From assembly GCA_951813015.1 (NCBI GenBank), contig CATOTG010000006.1, forward strand, positions 1,108,720 to 1,172,719: a stretch of 64,000 nt of DNA. The letters run 5' to 3'. The notes beneath the pieces are model-generated. The model was given only the letters and a program-made list of their open reading frames with translations. It had not been told where the DNA came from and ran no database searches. Of the stretch, positions 1-13,279 are shown in pieces. Position numbers and translations under genes: made by a program. The DNA comes from an uncultured Thermoanaerobaculia bacterium. GTDB lineage: Bacteria > Acidobacteriota > Thermoanaerobaculia > Multivoradales > Multivoraceae. How positions within the stretch are numbered: the first letter of the stretch is position 1; every line of letters begins with the position of its first letter.

Positions 1-2
1 GC

Positions 3-2015
3 GCCATCATGGAGGGCGGCGACATTCTCGAGCCGCTTCGGGACCGTTTGGTCGGGCGCGTCAGCCAGGAGGACATCTTCGACCCGATGACCGGCGAGCA
101 GTTGTTGGCGGTCGGCGACTCGATGACGGAGAAGATGGCGAATGGCGTTCAGGCGGCGGGCATCGAGCGGGTGCGTATCCGCTCCGTGCTTACCTGCGAA
201 ACCCGGCGGGGCGTTTGCGCGTCCTGCTACGGGCGCAACCTTGCCACGGGCCGCGCCGTCGACCTCGGCGAAGCGGTGGGGGTCATCGCCGCCCAGTCGA
301 TCGGTGAGCCTGGAACCCAGTTGACCATGCGTACCTTCCACTTTGGCGGCACCGCCAGCCGGGTCTCCGAGCAGTCCCGGCATGCGTCGCGAAACAAGGG
401 CTGGGTCAAGCTCCGCCATGTCAACACCGTTGACAGCCGCGAGGGCGCCCTGGTCGTGGTCAACCGGAACGGCAAGCTCGTCGTGGTCGACGAAGCCGGA
501 CGCGATCTTGAGCTGCACCCGTTGACCTATGGTTCCCACCTTCTGGTTCGCGAGAACCAGGAGGTGGAGCCGGGGACCGACCTGGTCGAGTGGGACCCCT
601 TCACCTCCGCCATCCTCTCCGAGGTCGGTGGGCGCGTGGAGTTCCACGACATCGTCGAAGGGGAGAACGTCCGCGAAGAGACGGACAAGGTCACTGGACT
701 GACTGAACGGATCATCGTCGAGGCGTCGCAGAGCGAAAGGCGGGCGCCGGCGCTCAGGGTGGGCGGCGCCGTCGTTCAGCGACCGATGACCGAGTCGGTC
801 GAGGACCTGAGCGACGTATGGAAGCACCTTGGCGGTGAGACGGACTTCGCCAGGAAGTGCGTCGACTCCCTGCGAGAGGCGGACGACCTGGCGGTGGACA
901 GCGAGGATCGCGCTCGCGACTTCTGGAGCCAGAAGCGAAAGGAGCTTCGGAGCGAGCACTCAGCTGGGATGAGGATTCGGTGGGAGCCCGATGGCTGGTA
1001 CGACGAGGCGGACGGAGTGCGGCTCGGCCCGACCCGCGAGGAGTCGGTCATCGATCCAACCGAGGCCAAGAGCTACTCCCTGCCGGTGGGCGCCCACCTC
1101 GTCGTGAACGACGGCGACGAGGTACATCCCGGCGACACGCTGGCGAAGATCCCTCGCGAGACGACCAAGACGAAGGACATCACCGGCGGTCTGCCGCGCG
1201 TGCAGGAACTCTTCGAGGCCCGGAAGCCGCGGGGAGAGGCGGCGATCATCTCGGATATCGACGGCATCGTGCGGTTCGGAAAGGAGTTCGTCAAGGGAAA
1301 CCGGATCGTCGCCGTCGAGAACGAGGCGGGCGTGAGCCAGGAGTACCCGGTTGCCCGTCACGTCCACGTCAATGTGCAGGACGGCGAGTACGTCAACGCC
1401 GGGGATGTCCTGGTCGGCGAGACGATGAACATCGATCCGCGCGACATCCTCAGAGTCAAGGGAGAGCGAGAGCTTCAGCGATACCTGGTGGACAAGATCC
1501 AGGAGGTCTACCGTTCGCAGAGCGTGGCGATCAACGACAAGCACATCGAAGTGATCGTTCGCCAGATGATGCGCTCGGTCGAGATCAGGGAGGTCGGCGA
1601 TACGGACTTCCTCATCGACGAGCAGGTCAACCGTTGGCTCTTCCGGGAGGAGAACGAGCGGGTGACCGCGGCCGGGGGCACTCCGGCGATCGGCGAGCCC
1701 CTGCTGCTCGGGATCACCAAGGCTTCGCTCTCAACCGAGAGCTTCATCTCGGCGGCCAGCTTCCAGGAGACCACCAGGGTACTGACCGAGGCCGCGATCA
1801 GCGGCAAGGTGGATCACCTCCGCGGCCTGAAGGAGAACGTGATCGTCGGTCGCGTGATCCCCGCCGGCACGGGCATGGACCACTACCACGACTTCCACAT
1901 CGAGGACGTGACCTACCCGACGCCCGACCTGGCTGCCGACGATCTGTACAACTACGACTACCCGGAGGAGTTCATTCGCACGATGCCGCAGGTGCTCAGC
2001 GACAGCGAGACCTAG
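3..2015 (+). CDS. rpoC: RNA polymerase beta' subunit, C-terminal part (runs off left edge)
   Basis: This is the downstream part of the beta' subunit of RNA polymerase, which forms much of the active-site cleft. The frame is open to the left edge, so the N-terminal half lies outside the window and the first in-frame ATG at 9 is not the start. Visible landmarks are the C-terminal zinc site (C-x6-C-x2-C, residues 63, 70 and 73 counted from that ATG) and, soon after, the bridge-helix/trigger-loop block with [20 protein letters not shown]. About 670 residues are present, as expected for half of a roughly 1400-residue protein. The gene ends 303 bp before rpsL, the usual rpoBC-str order. Identification is certain. 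Confidence 0.98.
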   Translation, partial: AIMEGGDILEPLRDRLVGRVSQEDIFDPMTGEQLLAVGDSMTEKMANGVQAAGIERVRIRSVLTCETRRGVCASCYGRNLATGRAVDLGEAVGVIAAQSIGEPGTQLTMRTFHFGGTASRVSEQSRHASRNKGWVKLRHVNTVDSREGALVVVNRNGKLVVVDEAGRDLELHPLTYGSHLLVRENQEVEPGTDLVEWDPFTSAILSEVGGRVEFHDIVEGENVREETDKVTGLTERIIVEASQSERRAPALRVGGAVVQRPMTESVEDLSDVWKHLGGETDFARKCVDSLREADDLAVDSEDRARDFWSQKRKELRSEHSAGMRIRWEPDGWYDEADGVRLGPTREESVIDPTEAKSYSLPVGAHLVVNDGDEVHPGDTLAKIPRETTKTKDITGGLPRVQELFEARKPRGEAAIISDIDGIVRFGKEFVKGNRIVAVENEAGVSQEYPVARHVHVNVQDGEYVNAGDVLVGETMNIDPRDILRVKGERELQRYLVDKIQEVYRSQSVAINDKHIEVIVRQMMRSVEIREVGDTDFLIDEQVNRWLFREENERVTAAGGTPAIGEPLLLGITKASLSTESFISAASFQETTRVLTEAAISGKVDHLRGLKENVIVGRVIPAGTGMDHYHDFHIEDVTYPTPDLAADDLYNYDYPEEFIRTMPQVLSDSET

Positions 2016-2194
2016 CGGCCTGGGCCGTTGGACGCCGTCCGGCCACCAGGGACCTGTCCGCTGGACTGCAACTGAGACTTCCCACATCGGGGCTTCCCCG
2101 GCTCTCAGGTTTCTGCTAACGTTCGCGCCCTTGTGCGGCTCGCGCGGAGCGGGCCAAAGAGAGTCCACCACCACGTCTGCGAGCCAGGCCTTGA

Positions 2195-2238
2195 ACCGGG
2201 TGTCCACCCGGTGCTGAGCGCAGCGCAAAACGCTGCGC
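2195..2238 (+). promoter_or_regulatory. Two adjacent hairpins in the rpoC-rpsL gap
   Basis: The 303 bp between rpoC and rpsL hold two perfect inverted repeats. The first is ACCGGGTG/CACCCGGT at 2195-2202 and 2205-2212. The second is GCGCAGCG/CGCTGCGC at 2218-2225 and 2231-2238, with a CAAAA loop. No T-run follows, so they are not clear intrinsic terminators. They may be leader structure for the str operon or a transcript-processing site. No promoter elements are confidently recognised in this gap. Confidence 0.4.
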
Positions 2239-2318
2239 GCGGTCAGCCAGGTCGGTTCGCTCCGGCTTCGGGTCTTTCCCGATCGGCCGGTTTCTTGTGC
2301 CGTCAAGCAGGAGTATTG

Positions 2319-2693
2319 ATGCCCACCATTCGCCAACTGGTCCGCAAGGGCCGCCAGCGCCAGGTCGTGAAGACCAAGAGCCCGGCGCTCCAGGGTTCGC
2401 CGCAGAGGCGCGGCGTGTGCGTGCGCGTGTATACGCAGACGCCGAAGAAGCCGAATTCGGCCTTGCGCAAGGTGGCTCGCGTTCGGCTGACCAACGGCAT
2501 CGAGGTCACGACCTACATTCCCGGCGTTGGGCACAATCTCCAGGAGCACTCGATCGTGCTCATTCGCGGCGGCCGGGTGAAGGACCTGCCCGGCGTTCGT
2601 TACCACGTGATTCGCGGCACTCTGGATGCGGTCGGCGTCGATGAACGCCGCCGGGGGCGATCGAAGTACGGCGCCAAGCGGCCCAAGAACTGA
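2319..2693 (+). CDS. rpsL: 30S ribosomal protein S12
   Basis: S12 sits at the decoding centre of the small subunit and helps control translational accuracy. The protein is 124 residues, the standard length, and starts [12 protein letters not shown]. The conserved block [17 protein letters not shown] is intact, including the lysine that is changed in classic streptomycin-resistant mutants. The ATG at 2319 is preceded by AGGAG at 2309-2313. The frame stays open upstream to about 2133, but that stretch has no S12 similarity and belongs to the leader. First gene of the str operon, followed by rpsG after 19 bp. Confidence 0.98.
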   Translation: MPTIRQLVRKGRQRQVVKTKSPALQGSPQRRGVCVRVYTQTPKKPNSALRKVARVRLTNGIEVTTYIPGVGHNLQEHSIVLIRGGRVKDLPGVRYHVIRGTLDAVGVDERRRGRSKYGAKRPKN

Positions 2694-2712
2694 GTCGGAA
2701 GGAACCTGAACG

Positions 2713-3186
2713 ATGCCGCGACGCCGCGAAGTCCCCAAGCGCCAGATCCTGCCCGACCCGCTGTACAACTCGCAGTTGGTCAGCAAGTTCGTCAACGTCC
2801 TGATGAAGGACGGCAAGAAGTCCATCGCCGAACGCATCCTCTATGACGCTCTGAACACGATCAAGGAGCGCACCGGCGAGGAGGATCCGGTGGCCGTCTT
2901 CCAGAAGGCGATCGACAACGTGAAGCCGGCGGTGGAAGTCAAGTCGAGACGCGTTGGTGGCTCGACCTACCAGGTTCCGATCGAGGTGCGGCCCGCACGC
3001 AAGCTGGCCCTGGCCATGCGATGGCTGATTCAGGCGGCAAAGGGCCGCAGCGAGAAGACGATGAGACTGCGGTTGGCTGGCGAGTTGCTCGACGCGGCCG
3101 AGAACCGTGGAGTGGCGATCAAGAGGAAAGAGGACACCCACCGGATGGCAGAAGCGAACAGGGCCTTTTCCCACTACCGCTGGTAG
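2713..3186 (+). CDS. rpsG: 30S ribosomal protein S7
   Basis: S7 is a primary 16S rRNA-binding protein that nucleates assembly of the small-subunit head and lines the E site. It is 157 residues, the usual length, starting [16 protein letters not shown] and ending in the typical AFSHYRW tail. It sits 19 bp after rpsL. The gap to fusA is unusually long, about 240 bp and pyrimidine-rich, and could carry a leader or an internal promoter. In enteric bacteria S7 represses the str operon by binding the rpsL-rpsG spacer; the spacer here is too short for the same structure. Confidence 0.98.
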   Translation: MPRRREVPKRQILPDPLYNSQLVSKFVNVLMKDGKKSIAERILYDALNTIKERTGEEDPVAVFQKAIDNVKPAVEVKSRRVGGSTYQVPIEVRPARKLALAMRWLIQAAKGRSEKTMRLRLAGELLDAAENRGVAIKRKEDTHRMAEANRAFSHYRW

Positions 3187-3426
3187 CGGATGATCGCGGC
3201 GCCGCCCTGGGCCGGCGCCCGCATCGTTCCCTGCCCCTCAGGTTGTTCACGGCCCATCCCCTCGCCGCCTGCTTTCCGTGTCGAGCGGCGTCTGACACGT
3301 TTTACCCCTTCATCCGTCCTCCTGTTTCTTCACCTGTTTCCCATCTTCGAACAACGAACGCCTCCCGAACCGACCCCCTCCCGACCGGCCGACCACACTC
3401 CAGAACCCGATCTCAGCCGCTGCGTC

Positions 3427-5499
<2,073 letters not shown>

Positions 5500-5618
5500 G
5501 CCCGACGGGCCCGGCCGCCAACCGTTCAGCAGCAGTTCTTTCAAGACACCCCTCCGGACAAGACAAACCAGCCAAGACAAGTAACCAGGCATCAAACCGA
5601 GATAGCAGGAGCACCGCA

Positions 5619-6812
<1,194 letters not shown>

Positions 6813-6861
6813 AAGTTTCCAGGCGCGGCAGGTATTCGAGGAAGGTTGGGATCAGGCAGAA

Positions 6862-7179
6862 ATGGTGAACGAGAAGATCCGTATTCGGCTCAAGGCCTTC
6901 GACTATCGCATTCTGGATACGTCGACACACGAGATCGTCGACACCGCGCGGCGTAGCGGCGCGCGCGTGGTCGGGCCGATCCCGTTGCCGACCCACATTG
7001 CCCGCTACACGGTGAATCGCTCACCGCACGTGGACAAGAAGTCGCGGGAGCAGTTCGAGATCCGCACTCACAAGCGGTTGCTCGACATTTTCGAACCGAC
7101 CAGCCAGACGGTCGACGCACTGATGAAGCTCGAGCTTCCGGCGGGTGTCGATGTCGAGATCAAGGCTTTTGGCAGTTGA
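6862..7179 (+). CDS. rpsJ: 30S ribosomal protein S10
   Basis: S10 is a small-subunit head protein that also serves as NusE in antitermination complexes. It is 105 residues and starts [19 protein letters not shown]. It carries the family's [22 protein letters not shown] loop, the extended hairpin that reaches into the head. It is the first gene of the S10 operon and lies 49 bp after tuf, so str and S10 genes may be co-transcribed. No L4-type leader structure can be recognised in that short gap. Confidence 0.98.
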   Translation: MVNEKIRIRLKAFDYRILDTSTHEIVDTARRSGARVVGPIPLPTHIARYTVNRSPHVDKKSREQFEIRTHKRLLDIFEPTSQTVDALMKLELPAGVDVEIKAFGS

Positions 7180-7222
7180 ACCGGCAGTTGAGTCGGGGCT
7201 CTAGCTAAGGGGATCAGGAACG

Positions 7223-7855
7223 GTGAGTGAAAACAAGGGATTGCTCGGGCGCAAGATCGGCATGACGCAGATCTACGCCGAGGACGGCGCCGCGGTGCCG
7301 GTGACCGTCCTGGAGGTCGGCCCGTGCCGGGTCGTGCAACGGAAGACCGCGGAGTCCGACGGCTACGAGGCGGTGCAGATCGGCCTGGTCGAGAAGCGGC
7401 CGCCGAGGAGCGTCACCGAGGCTCGCCGGGGTCACTTCAAGAAGGCCGGTGTCGAGGCGATGCGCCACCTGGCGGAGGTGCGGGTCGAAGCGGCGAACGA
7501 GTCGCAGCCGGGCGACGAGATCGGCGTCTCGATCTTCGAGGTCGGCGCCCGTGTCGACGTGATCGGAACCGGCAAGGGGAAGGGATTCCAGGGCGTCATG
7601 CGCCGCCACGGCTTCGGGGGCGGCCGAGCCACGCACGGCTCGATGTTCCATCGCGCGCCGGGTTCGGTCGGACAGTCTGCGAGTCCCTCGCGTGTCTTCC
7701 CGGGCATGAGGTTCCCGGGCCGGATGGGCGGCAAGCGCGTGACGACGAAGAAGCTGAAGGTGGTCAAGGTGGACGAGGAGAATCGGCTTCTCTATCTGCG
7801 TGGAGCAGTTCCCGGCGGCCGCAACGGTCTGGTCATGGTTCGGAGTTCGTACTGA
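7223..7855 (+). CDS. rplC: 50S ribosomal protein L3
   Basis: L3 binds near the 3' end of 23S rRNA, nucleates 50S assembly and sends a loop toward the peptidyl-transferase centre. The protein is 210 residues and begins LLGRKIGMTQIYAEDG after a short leader. The central loop with GFQGVMRRHGFGGG and MRFPGRMGGKRVT is conserved. It starts on GTG at 7223, with a purine-rich GGATCAGGA just upstream. The stop codon overlaps the rplD start by one base (TGATG), a translational coupling arrangement. Confidence 0.97.
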   Translation: MSENKGLLGRKIGMTQIYAEDGAAVPVTVLEVGPCRVVQRKTAESDGYEAVQIGLVEKRPPRSVTEARRGHFKKAGVEAMRHLAEVRVEAANESQPGDEIGVSIFEVGARVDVIGTGKGKGFQGVMRRHGFGGGRATHGSMFHRAPGSVGQSASPSRVFPGMRFPGRMGGKRVTTKKLKVVKVDEENRLLYLRGAVPGGRNGLVMVRSSY

Positions 7856-8505
7856 TGCCCAAGGTCGCGATCAGGAGCCTCGCCAACGAGGAAGTCGGCA
7901 GCCTGGACCTGCCGGAAGAGGTCTTCACCTACCCGTACAACGAGCACCTGATCCACTTGGCGGTGGTGTCGGTCCGCGCCGCGCAGCGGGCAGGTACGCA
8001 CAGCGTCAAGGGCAGGCATCAGGTGCGTGGCGGCGGGGCAAAGCCGCATCGGCAGAAGGGCACCGGTCGAGCTCGCGCCGGCAGCATCCGCTCGCCGCTG
8101 CGCCGCGGCGGCGGCGTCGTTCATGGCCCCCGGACCCGCAGTCATCGCAACAAGCTGTCGCGGAACGAGAAGCGCAATGCCCTCAAGTCGGCGCTTTCGC
8201 GCAAGCTGGCGGAAGAGCGGATCATGGTCGTCGACTCGCTTGATCTCGACAGTCACAAGACGGGCGCCTTCGCGGCGCGTCTTCAGGGGCTCGGCCTCGA
8301 CGAGAAGACGCTGATCGTCGACGACCACGGCAACCGCAACCTGATCCTGGCGTCCCGCAACCATCCGCAGCTCAAGACCGTCGACGCCTTGGGCGTGAAT
8401 GTCTACGATGTCGTCGATCGCGGCTACGTGCTGTTCAGCGAGACCGCGATAGGCCGCCTGTCCGCCGTGCTGCGGAAGCGGCGGAAGAACGGGAGCGCGT
8501 CATGA
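7855..8505 (+). CDS. rplD: 50S ribosomal protein L4
   Basis: L4 lines the peptide exit tunnel with a long loop. The protein is 216 residues. The signature arginine- and glycine-rich loop (KPHRQKGTGRARAGS, then RGGGVVHGPRTRSHR) is present near residues 60-100. The ATG at 7855 shares a base with the rplC stop codon. The frame is open far upstream, but only from this ATG does L4 similarity begin (MPKVAIRSLANEEVG). The 3' end overlaps rplW by four bases (ATGA). Confidence 0.97.
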   Translation: MPKVAIRSLANEEVGSLDLPEEVFTYPYNEHLIHLAVVSVRAAQRAGTHSVKGRHQVRGGGAKPHRQKGTGRARAGSIRSPLRRGGGVVHGPRTRSHRNKLSRNEKRNALKSALSRKLAEERIMVVDSLDLDSHKTGAFAARLQGLGLDEKTLIVDDHGNRNLILASRNHPQLKTVDALGVNVYDVVDRGYVLFSETAIGRLSAVLRKRRKNGSAS

Positions 8506-8789
8506 GAGTGCAGGAAATCCTGCGTCGGCCGCTGATTACCGAGAAGTCGACCGAGCTCCGTGACGATCGGAACATCATTGCCTTCGTCGTCGACTCCCGA
8601 GCCAACAAGATCGAAGTGCGACGCGCGGTGGAGGCCCAGTTCCAGGGTGTCAAGGTGGCGGAAGTCCGGATCGTGAACATGCACGGCAAGGTTCGCCGCC
8701 AGGGCCGCTTCGTCGGTCGTCGCCCCGACTGGAAGAAGGCGTACGTACGGCTGGCCGAGGGCCAGATCGACCTCTTCGACAACGTCTAG
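8502..8789 (+). CDS. rplW: 50S ribosomal protein L23
   Basis: L23 sits at the exit of the peptide tunnel and is the docking site for trigger factor and SRP. It is 95 residues, typical length, with the opening ILRRPLITEKSTEL and the C-terminal GRRPDWKKAYVRL that mark the family. Its start overlaps the end of rplD (ATGA), so its translation is probably coupled to L4. It is followed by rplB after 15 bp. Confidence 0.97.
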   Translation: MRVQEILRRPLITEKSTELRDDRNIIAFVVDSRANKIEVRRAVEAQFQGVKVAEVRIVNMHGKVRRQGRFVGRRPDWKKAYVRLAEGQIDLFDNV

Positions 8790-8804
8790 CGAGAGCCGAA
8801 GAAA

Positions 8805-9635
8805 ATGGCGATCAAGAAACTCAAGCCGACGAATCCCGGCAGCCGCTTCCAGGAGTACGCGCGACGGGAGGGAGTCACGAAGGACCGGCCGCACAAGCCC
8901 CTCGTCGAGGGCAAGAAGCGGATCAGCGGCCGCAACAACAAGGGCAGGCAGACGCTTCGGTTCCGGGGCGGAGGCCACAAGCGGCGCTACCGGCGGATCG
9001 ACTTCCGGCGCGACAAGGTCGGCGTGCCCGCCAAGGTGGCGACGATCGAGTACGACCCGAACCGTAGCGCGCTGATCTCCCTGCTGCACTACGCCGACGG
9101 AGAGAAGCGCTACATCCTCCACCCCCAGGGGCTGAAGGTGGGCGCCGTGGTCCAGGCCGGCGAGGGCTCGGAGATCGATGTGGGCAACTGCCTGCCGATC
9201 CGCTTCATCCCCCTGGGCACGATGATCCACAACATCGAACTGAAGATCGGCGGAGGCGGCCAGATGGTGCGCAGCGCCGGCGCCGGCGCCCAGTTGATGG
9301 CCAAGGAAGGCGTCTACGCTCAGGTCCGCCTGCCGTCGGGGGAGGTCCGCCGCGTTCACATCGACTGCTCCGCCACGATCGGCCAGGTCAGCAACTCGGA
9401 GCACTCGAACCTCGCGCTCGGAAAGGCCGGCCGCAACCGCTGGCGTGGCCGCCGGCCGCATAACCGCGGCGTGTCGATGAATCCGGTCGACCATCCGATG
9501 GGCGGCGGCGAGGGCAAGGCCTCCGGTGGACGGCATCCGACGACGCCTTGGGGCAAACCGACCAAGGGCTACAAGACACGCAGGAACAAGCGCACGAGCG
9601 GCATGATCGTACGGCGACGGGCACGTCGCAAGTAG
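8805..9635 (+). CDS. rplB: 50S ribosomal protein L2
   Basis: L2 is required for subunit association and peptidyl-transferase activity. It is 276 residues, close to the standard 273-277. Family blocks are visible in order: [22 protein letters not shown], the central [12 protein letters not shown], and the C-terminal [13 protein letters not shown], which includes the conserved histidine tied to peptidyl transfer. It is followed by rpsS after 30 bp with a purine-rich spacer. Confidence 0.98.
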   Translation: MAIKKLKPTNPGSRFQEYARREGVTKDRPHKPLVEGKKRISGRNNKGRQTLRFRGGGHKRRYRRIDFRRDKVGVPAKVATIEYDPNRSALISLLHYADGEKRYILHPQGLKVGAVVQAGEGSEIDVGNCLPIRFIPLGTMIHNIELKIGGGGQMVRSAGAGAQLMAKEGVYAQVRLPSGEVRRVHIDCSATIGQVSNSEHSNLALGKAGRNRWRGRRPHNRGVSMNPVDHPMGGGEGKASGGRHPTTPWGKPTKGYKTRRNKRTSGMIVRRRARRK

Positions 9636-9665
9636 GTCGGGCGAGAGCACGAAACAGAGGTCAGC

Positions 9666-9953
9666 ATGGGACGTTCACTCAAGAAGGGTTTCTTCATCGA
9701 CAATCACCTGTATGACAAGGTGGTCGCGATGAATGCGGGCCATGACCGGAGGGTCATCAAGACCTGGTCGCGCCGGTCCACGATCATTCCGGAGATGGTG
9801 GGTCACACCGTCGCCGTCCACAACGGCATGAAGTTCATTCCGGTCTTCATCAGCGAGAACATGGTCGGCCACAAGCTCGGAGAGTTCGCTCAAACCCGAA
9901 CGTTCCGTGGTCATGCCGGCGGCAGGAGGGAGCGCCGAGCGCGCCCCCGGTAG
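9666..9953 (+). CDS. rpsS: 30S ribosomal protein S19
   Basis: S19 is a head protein that pairs with S13 and contacts the A-site tRNA. It is 95 residues and begins [19 protein letters not shown]. It contains [22 protein letters not shown] and ends in a basic, arginine-rich tail after FRGHAGG. A GA dinucleotide run of about 14 nt (near 9956-9970) fills the short spacer before rplV and doubles as that gene's Shine-Dalgarno region. Confidence 0.97.
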   Translation: MGRSLKKGFFIDNHLYDKVVAMNAGHDRRVIKTWSRRSTIIPEMVGHTVAVHNGMKFIPVFISENMVGHKLGEFAQTRTFRGHAGGRRERRARPR

Positions 9954-9973
9954 TTGGAGAGAGAGAGAGCAGA

Positions 9974-10345
9974 ATGATGGAATCAATCGCCCGACTCAGG
10001 TACCTGCAGGCGTCGCCGCAGAAGGTGCGCCTGGTGGCGGACCTGATCCGCGGCCGGGACGTCGAGGAAGCCGCGACGATGCTGCAGTTGAGCACCAAGG
10101 CCGCGGCGCGGCCGATTTCCAAGCTGTTGCGGTCGGCGGTAGCCAACGCCGAGAACAGCGCCGAGAACCAGCAGGGGGGCATCGACGTGGGCCAGCTCTA
10201 CGTCAAGGAGATCTTCGTGGACGGTGGCCCGACGCTGAAGCGCCTGCGCCCGCAGCCCATGGGCCGGGCGTTCCGGATTCTCAAGCGGCAGAGCCACGTC
10301 ACGATCAAGCTCGATTCCCGCGGTCAGTCGACCGAGGCAACGTAG
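9974..10345 (+). CDS. rplV: 50S ribosomal protein L22
   Basis: L22 forms part of the peptide exit tunnel wall, and its beta-hairpin loop is a macrolide-resistance site. It is 123 residues. The core begins at [26 protein letters not shown]; a second methionine directly follows the first, so the start could be one codon later. The C-terminal hairpin with [11 protein letters not shown] is conserved. It is followed by rpsC after 8 bp. Confidence 0.96.
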   Translation: MMESIARLRYLQASPQKVRLVADLIRGRDVEEAATMLQLSTKAAARPISKLLRSAVANAENSAENQQGGIDVGQLYVKEIFVDGGPTLKRLRPQPMGRAFRILKRQSHVTIKLDSRGQSTEAT

Positions 10346-10353
10346 GAGCGCTC

Positions 10354-11004
10354 ATGGGTCAGAAGACACATCCGTACGGCTTTCGTTTGGTCTACAACCA
10401 GGGCTGGCACTCGCGCTGGTATGCCGAACGGGACTACGCCAGCACTCTGCACTCGGACATCGAGTTGCGGACCGGTCTGAAGAAGCGCCTGATGCATGCG
10501 GGCGTGAGCCAGATCGACATCGAGCGCGCCGCGGACAAGCTGCGCGTCACGATCTACACGTCGCGTCCGGGCATCATCATCGGCCGCAAGGGCGCGGAGG
10601 TGGACAAGCTGCGCGACGACCTGAGCCGGCAGATGGGGCGGGAAGTCCACATCAACATCCAGGAGATTCAGCGTCCTGAACTCGATGCCCAGCTCGTGGC
10701 CGAGGCGATCACGGGGCAGCTCCTGCGTCGGGTCGCGTTCCGTCGGGCGATGAAGAAGGCGATGGAATCGGCCTTCCGTTTCGGCGCCAAGGGTGTCAAG
10801 ATCATGGTTTCGGGTCGACTCGGCGGCAACGAGATCGCCCGTACCGAGTGGTACCAGGAAGGGCGGTTGCCGCTGCACACTCTGAAGGCCGACATCGACT
10901 ACGGCTTCGCCGAGGCGTTCACGACCTACGGTGTGATCGGGGTCAAGGTCTGGGTCTACCGCGGTGATCTTTCGCGGGAACGCGGTCGCCGCGCGGTGGC
11001 CTAG
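10354..11004 (+). CDS. rpsC: 30S ribosomal protein S3
   Basis: S3 lies at the mRNA entry channel and contributes to helicase activity. It is 216 residues and starts [15 protein letters not shown]. The KH-domain motif [17 protein letters not shown] is in the N-terminal half, and the C-terminal domain carries [19 protein letters not shown]. The ATG at 10354 is chosen because upstream in-frame codons only shadow rplV. The GTAGGAGCGCTC just ahead supplies a Shine-Dalgarno sequence that overlaps the rplV stop. Confidence 0.97.
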   Translation: MGQKTHPYGFRLVYNQGWHSRWYAERDYASTLHSDIELRTGLKKRLMHAGVSQIDIERAADKLRVTIYTSRPGIIIGRKGAEVDKLRDDLSRQMGREVHINIQEIQRPELDAQLVAEAITGQLLRRVAFRRAMKKAMESAFRFGAKGVKIMVSGRLGGNEIARTEWYQEGRLPLHTLKADIDYGFAEAFTTYGVIGVKVWVYRGDLSRERGRRAVA

Positions 11005-11045
11005 AGCGTGGCGGGACGCCTGGAGATTCGAGGGAGTAACGAACG

Positions 11046-11465
11046 ATGTTGATGCCGAAGAAGGTCAAGTTCCGCAAGCATCACCGCGGCCGTCGCCGCG
11101 GTCTGGCCAAGGGCGGCAACGTCGTGGCCTTTGGCGAGTACGGCTTGCAGGCGCAGGAGGCCGGTTGGGTCACCGCCCGCCAGATCGAGGCCGCACGAAT
11201 CGCGATCACCCGCCACATCAAGCGGAGCGGCAAGGTCTGGATCCGGGTCTTTCCGGACAAGCCGATCACGAAGAAGCCTCTGGAAACGCGGATGGGCAAG
11301 GGCAAGGGCAACCCGGAGGAGTGGGTTGCGGTCGTCCGGCCCGCCCGCATTCTGTACGAGCTCGAGGGCGTGTCGCCGGAGCTGGCGAAGTCGGCGATGA
11401 GGCTGGCTTCCCACAAGCTCGGGATCAAGACCCGTTTCGTCGGGCGCCACGGCGCGCAGGTGTGA
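11046..11465 (+). CDS. rplP: 50S ribosomal protein L16
   Basis: L16 organises the A-site side of the 50S subunit and is added late in assembly. It is 139 residues, starting [19 protein letters not shown], with the conserved [20 protein letters not shown] and the [15 protein letters not shown] loop that reaches toward the tRNA elbow. Two methionines near the start leave a two-codon ambiguity. The arginine normally hydroxylated in this loop in enterics cannot be assessed from sequence alone. Confidence 0.97.
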   Translation: MLMPKKVKFRKHHRGRRRGLAKGGNVVAFGEYGLQAQEAGWVTARQIEAARIAITRHIKRSGKVWIRVFPDKPITKKPLETRMGKGKGNPEEWVAVVRPARILYELEGVSPELAKSAMRLASHKLGIKTRFVGRHGAQV

Positions 11466-11478
11466 GGGTGGCAAGGCG

Positions 11479-11676
11479 ATGAAGGCAAGCGAACTCAGGG
11501 AACTGACTCCGGACGAACTGCGGCAGAAGGAGGAAGAACTGGCTGATCAGTTGTTCGCCCTGCGGCTGCAGAAGTCGATCGGTCAACTGGAGAAGCCGAG
11601 CAGGATCAGAAAGGCCCGGGTCGAGTTGGCGCGGGTCCTCACCGTCAGGCGCGAGAGAGCGACAGGAACGACATGA
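11479..11676 (+). CDS. rpmC: 50S ribosomal protein L29
   Basis: L29 is a small two-helix protein beside the tunnel exit, adjacent to L23. It is 65 residues, typical for the family, starting [21 protein letters not shown]. The second helix contains the conserved [21 protein letters not shown]. Its end overlaps the rpsQ start by four bases (ATGA). The GAAGG-type purines before the ATG at 11479 give a plausible ribosome site. Confidence 0.96.
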   Translation: MKASELRELTPDELRQKEEELADQLFALRLQKSIGQLEKPSRIRKARVELARVLTVRRERATGTT

Positions 11677-11948
11677 GCGTGGAGCAGCAACAAGCGCGCG
11701 GCCGCCGCCAGGTCCGGGTGGGCCAGGTGGTCAGCGCCAAGATGGACAAGACAGTCGTCGTGGCGGTCGAGAAGACGGTCATGCACCGGCTGTACCACCG
11801 CCTGATGAAGAAGTCTTCGCGGTGCGTGGCGCACGACGAATCGAATGAGTGCCGGGAGGGGGACGTCGTTTCCCTCGTCTCGACCAGGCCGATGTCACGC
11901 CGCAAGCGCTGGCGCGTACAGCGGATCGTCAAGCGTGCGGAAGGGTAG
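11673..11948 (+). CDS. rpsQ: 30S ribosomal protein S17
   Basis: S17 is an OB-fold primary binder of 16S rRNA in the body of the small subunit. It is 91 residues. The first dozen residues ([13 protein letters not shown]) are a variable extension. The core follows with VRVGQVVSAKMDKTVVVAVEKT and ends with the family's SRRKRWRVQRIV. It overlaps rpmC by four bases and is followed by rplN after 12 bp. Confidence 0.96.
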   Translation: MSVEQQQARGRRQVRVGQVVSAKMDKTVVVAVEKTVMHRLYHRLMKKSSRCVAHDESNECREGDVVSLVSTRPMSRRKRWRVQRIVKRAEG

Positions 11949-11960
11949 AGGGGCGCCGAG

Positions 11961-12329
11961 ATGATCCAGATGGGAACGGTGCTCGACGTCGCCGACAACT
12001 CCGGGGCCAAGAGAATCGCCTGCATTCAGCTGCGGGGCGGTTCCACCGGGCAGTACGGCGTGCTGGGCGACGTGATCACCGCCTCGGTCAAGGAGGCGGC
12101 GCCCGAGGGCACGGTCAAGAAGGGTCAGGTCGTGCGCGCGGTGATCGTGCGGACCCGCAAGGAGCGCCGCCGCAAGGACGGGAGCTACATCCGCTTCGAC
12201 AACAACGCTGCGGTGCTGATCAACGAGGCGCAGGAACCGATCGGAACCCGCGTCTTCGGCCCGGTTGCCCGCGAGCTGCGCGAGCGGCGCTTCATGCGCA
12301 TCGTGTCGCTGGCGCCGGAGGTGATCTGA
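11961..12329 (+). CDS. rplN: 50S ribosomal protein L14
   Basis: L14 forms intersubunit bridge B8 and is the binding site of the silencing factor RsfS. It is 122 residues, exactly standard, starting [19 protein letters not shown]. The conserved [23 protein letters not shown] follows. It is the first gene of the classical spc operon. The rplX start lies one base after its stop codon (TGAAATG), which suggests coupling. Confidence 0.98.
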   Translation: MIQMGTVLDVADNSGAKRIACIQLRGGSTGQYGVLGDVITASVKEAAPEGTVKKGQVVRAVIVRTRKERRRKDGSYIRFDNNAAVLINEAQEPIGTRVFGPVARELRERRFMRIVSLAPEVI

Positions 12330-12330
12330 A

Positions 12331-12669
12331 ATGCCCAAATCTGGCAGACACAAGGTGAAGATCAAGAAGGGCGACGAGGTGCTGGTCATCGCGGGCCGGA
12401 GCCGCGGCGTCCGCAGCAAGGTGCTGCGGGTGCTTCCTGCCGAGAACCGAGCGATCGTCGAGCGCGTGAATCTGGTCAAGAAGCACGAGCGGCCGAACCC
12501 GCAGCGCCAGGTACAGGGAGGCATCCTCGAGCGGGAGTCGCCCATCCACCTCTCGAATCTCAAGGTGATCTGCCCGGACACCGACAAGCCGACGCGGGTT
12601 GGCAAACGGCGTCTCGAGGATGGCAAGTCGACCCGCTACGCCAAGGTCAGCGGCGCGGTGTTGAGTTGA
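12331..12669 (+). CDS. rplX: 50S ribosomal protein L24
   Basis: L24 initiates 50S assembly and sits at the tunnel exit. It is 112 residues. The KOW motif is visible early ([16 protein letters not shown]), followed by the loop [12 protein letters not shown] and the C-terminal [19 protein letters not shown]. It follows rplN almost without a gap and precedes rplE by 17 bp. Confidence 0.97.
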   Translation: MPKSGRHKVKIKKGDEVLVIAGRSRGVRSKVLRVLPAENRAIVERVNLVKKHERPNPQRQVQGGILERESPIHLSNLKVICPDTDKPTRVGKRRLEDGKSTRYAKVSGAVLS

Positions 12670-12686
12670 GGCAGTGACCTGAAGGA

Positions 12687-13235
12687 ATGACCATGGTTCC
12701 CCGATTGAAGACTCAGTACCAGGAGGAGGTCGTCGCCTCCCTCCAGCAGGAGTTCGGCATCTCCAACTCGATGGCGGTGCCGCGGCTGGAGAAGATCGTT
12801 CTCAACATGGGTATCGGTGAAGCGATCCAGAACATCAAGATTCTGGAGAACGCCGTGCCCGAACTGGCCCGGATCGCGGGTCAGCAGCCGGTCATCACCC
12901 GTGCCCGCAAGTCGATAGCCGCGTTCAAGCTGCGTGAGGGAATGCCGATTGGCTGCCGGGTCACGCTGCGCCGCGACCGGATGTGGCACTTTCTCGATCG
13001 ACTGGTTACCGTCGCGCTGCCGCGAGTACGCGACTTCCGCGGTATCTCGGACCGGAGCTTCGATGGACGGGGCAGCTACACCCTGGGTATTCGGGATCAC
13101 CTGATCTTCCCCGAGGTCGACTACTCGAAGAGCGACGGTTCCAAGGGCATCAACGTCACACTCGTCACCTCGGCGGAGTCCGATGCGCAGGCGCTGCACC
13201 TGCTGCGGGGTCTCGGCATGCCGTTCGCGACCTGA
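12687..13235 (+). CDS. rplE: 50S ribosomal protein L5
   Basis: L5 binds 5S rRNA and contacts the P-site tRNA and S13. It is 182 residues. Conserved blocks include [16 protein letters not shown], the middle [20 protein letters not shown] and the C-terminal [19 protein letters not shown]. Two methionines (MTM) leave a two-codon start ambiguity. In most bacteria rpsN (S14) comes next; here only 44 bp separate rplE from rpsH, so S14 is absent from this slot. Confidence 0.97.
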   Translation: MTMVPRLKTQYQEEVVASLQQEFGISNSMAVPRLEKIVLNMGIGEAIQNIKILENAVPELARIAGQQPVITRARKSIAAFKLREGMPIGCRVTLRRDRMWHFLDRLVTVALPRVRDFRGISDRSFDGRGSYTLGIRDHLIFPEVDYSKSDGSKGINVTLVTSAESDAQALHLLRGLGMPFAT

Positions 13236-13279
13236 GTGAAGACCAGACCCCTTTCAATGATTGGCCAAGGATTGTCACG

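Noticed and set aside
3190..3426. A 79-codon N-terminal extension of EF-G
   Set aside because: The open frame is proline- and serine-rich, unlike any EF-G, and family similarity begins exactly at [12 protein letters not shown].
9956..9970. GA dinucleotide run between rpsS and rplV as a microsatellite
   Set aside because: Too short to be notable, and it serves as the rplV Shine-Dalgarno region.
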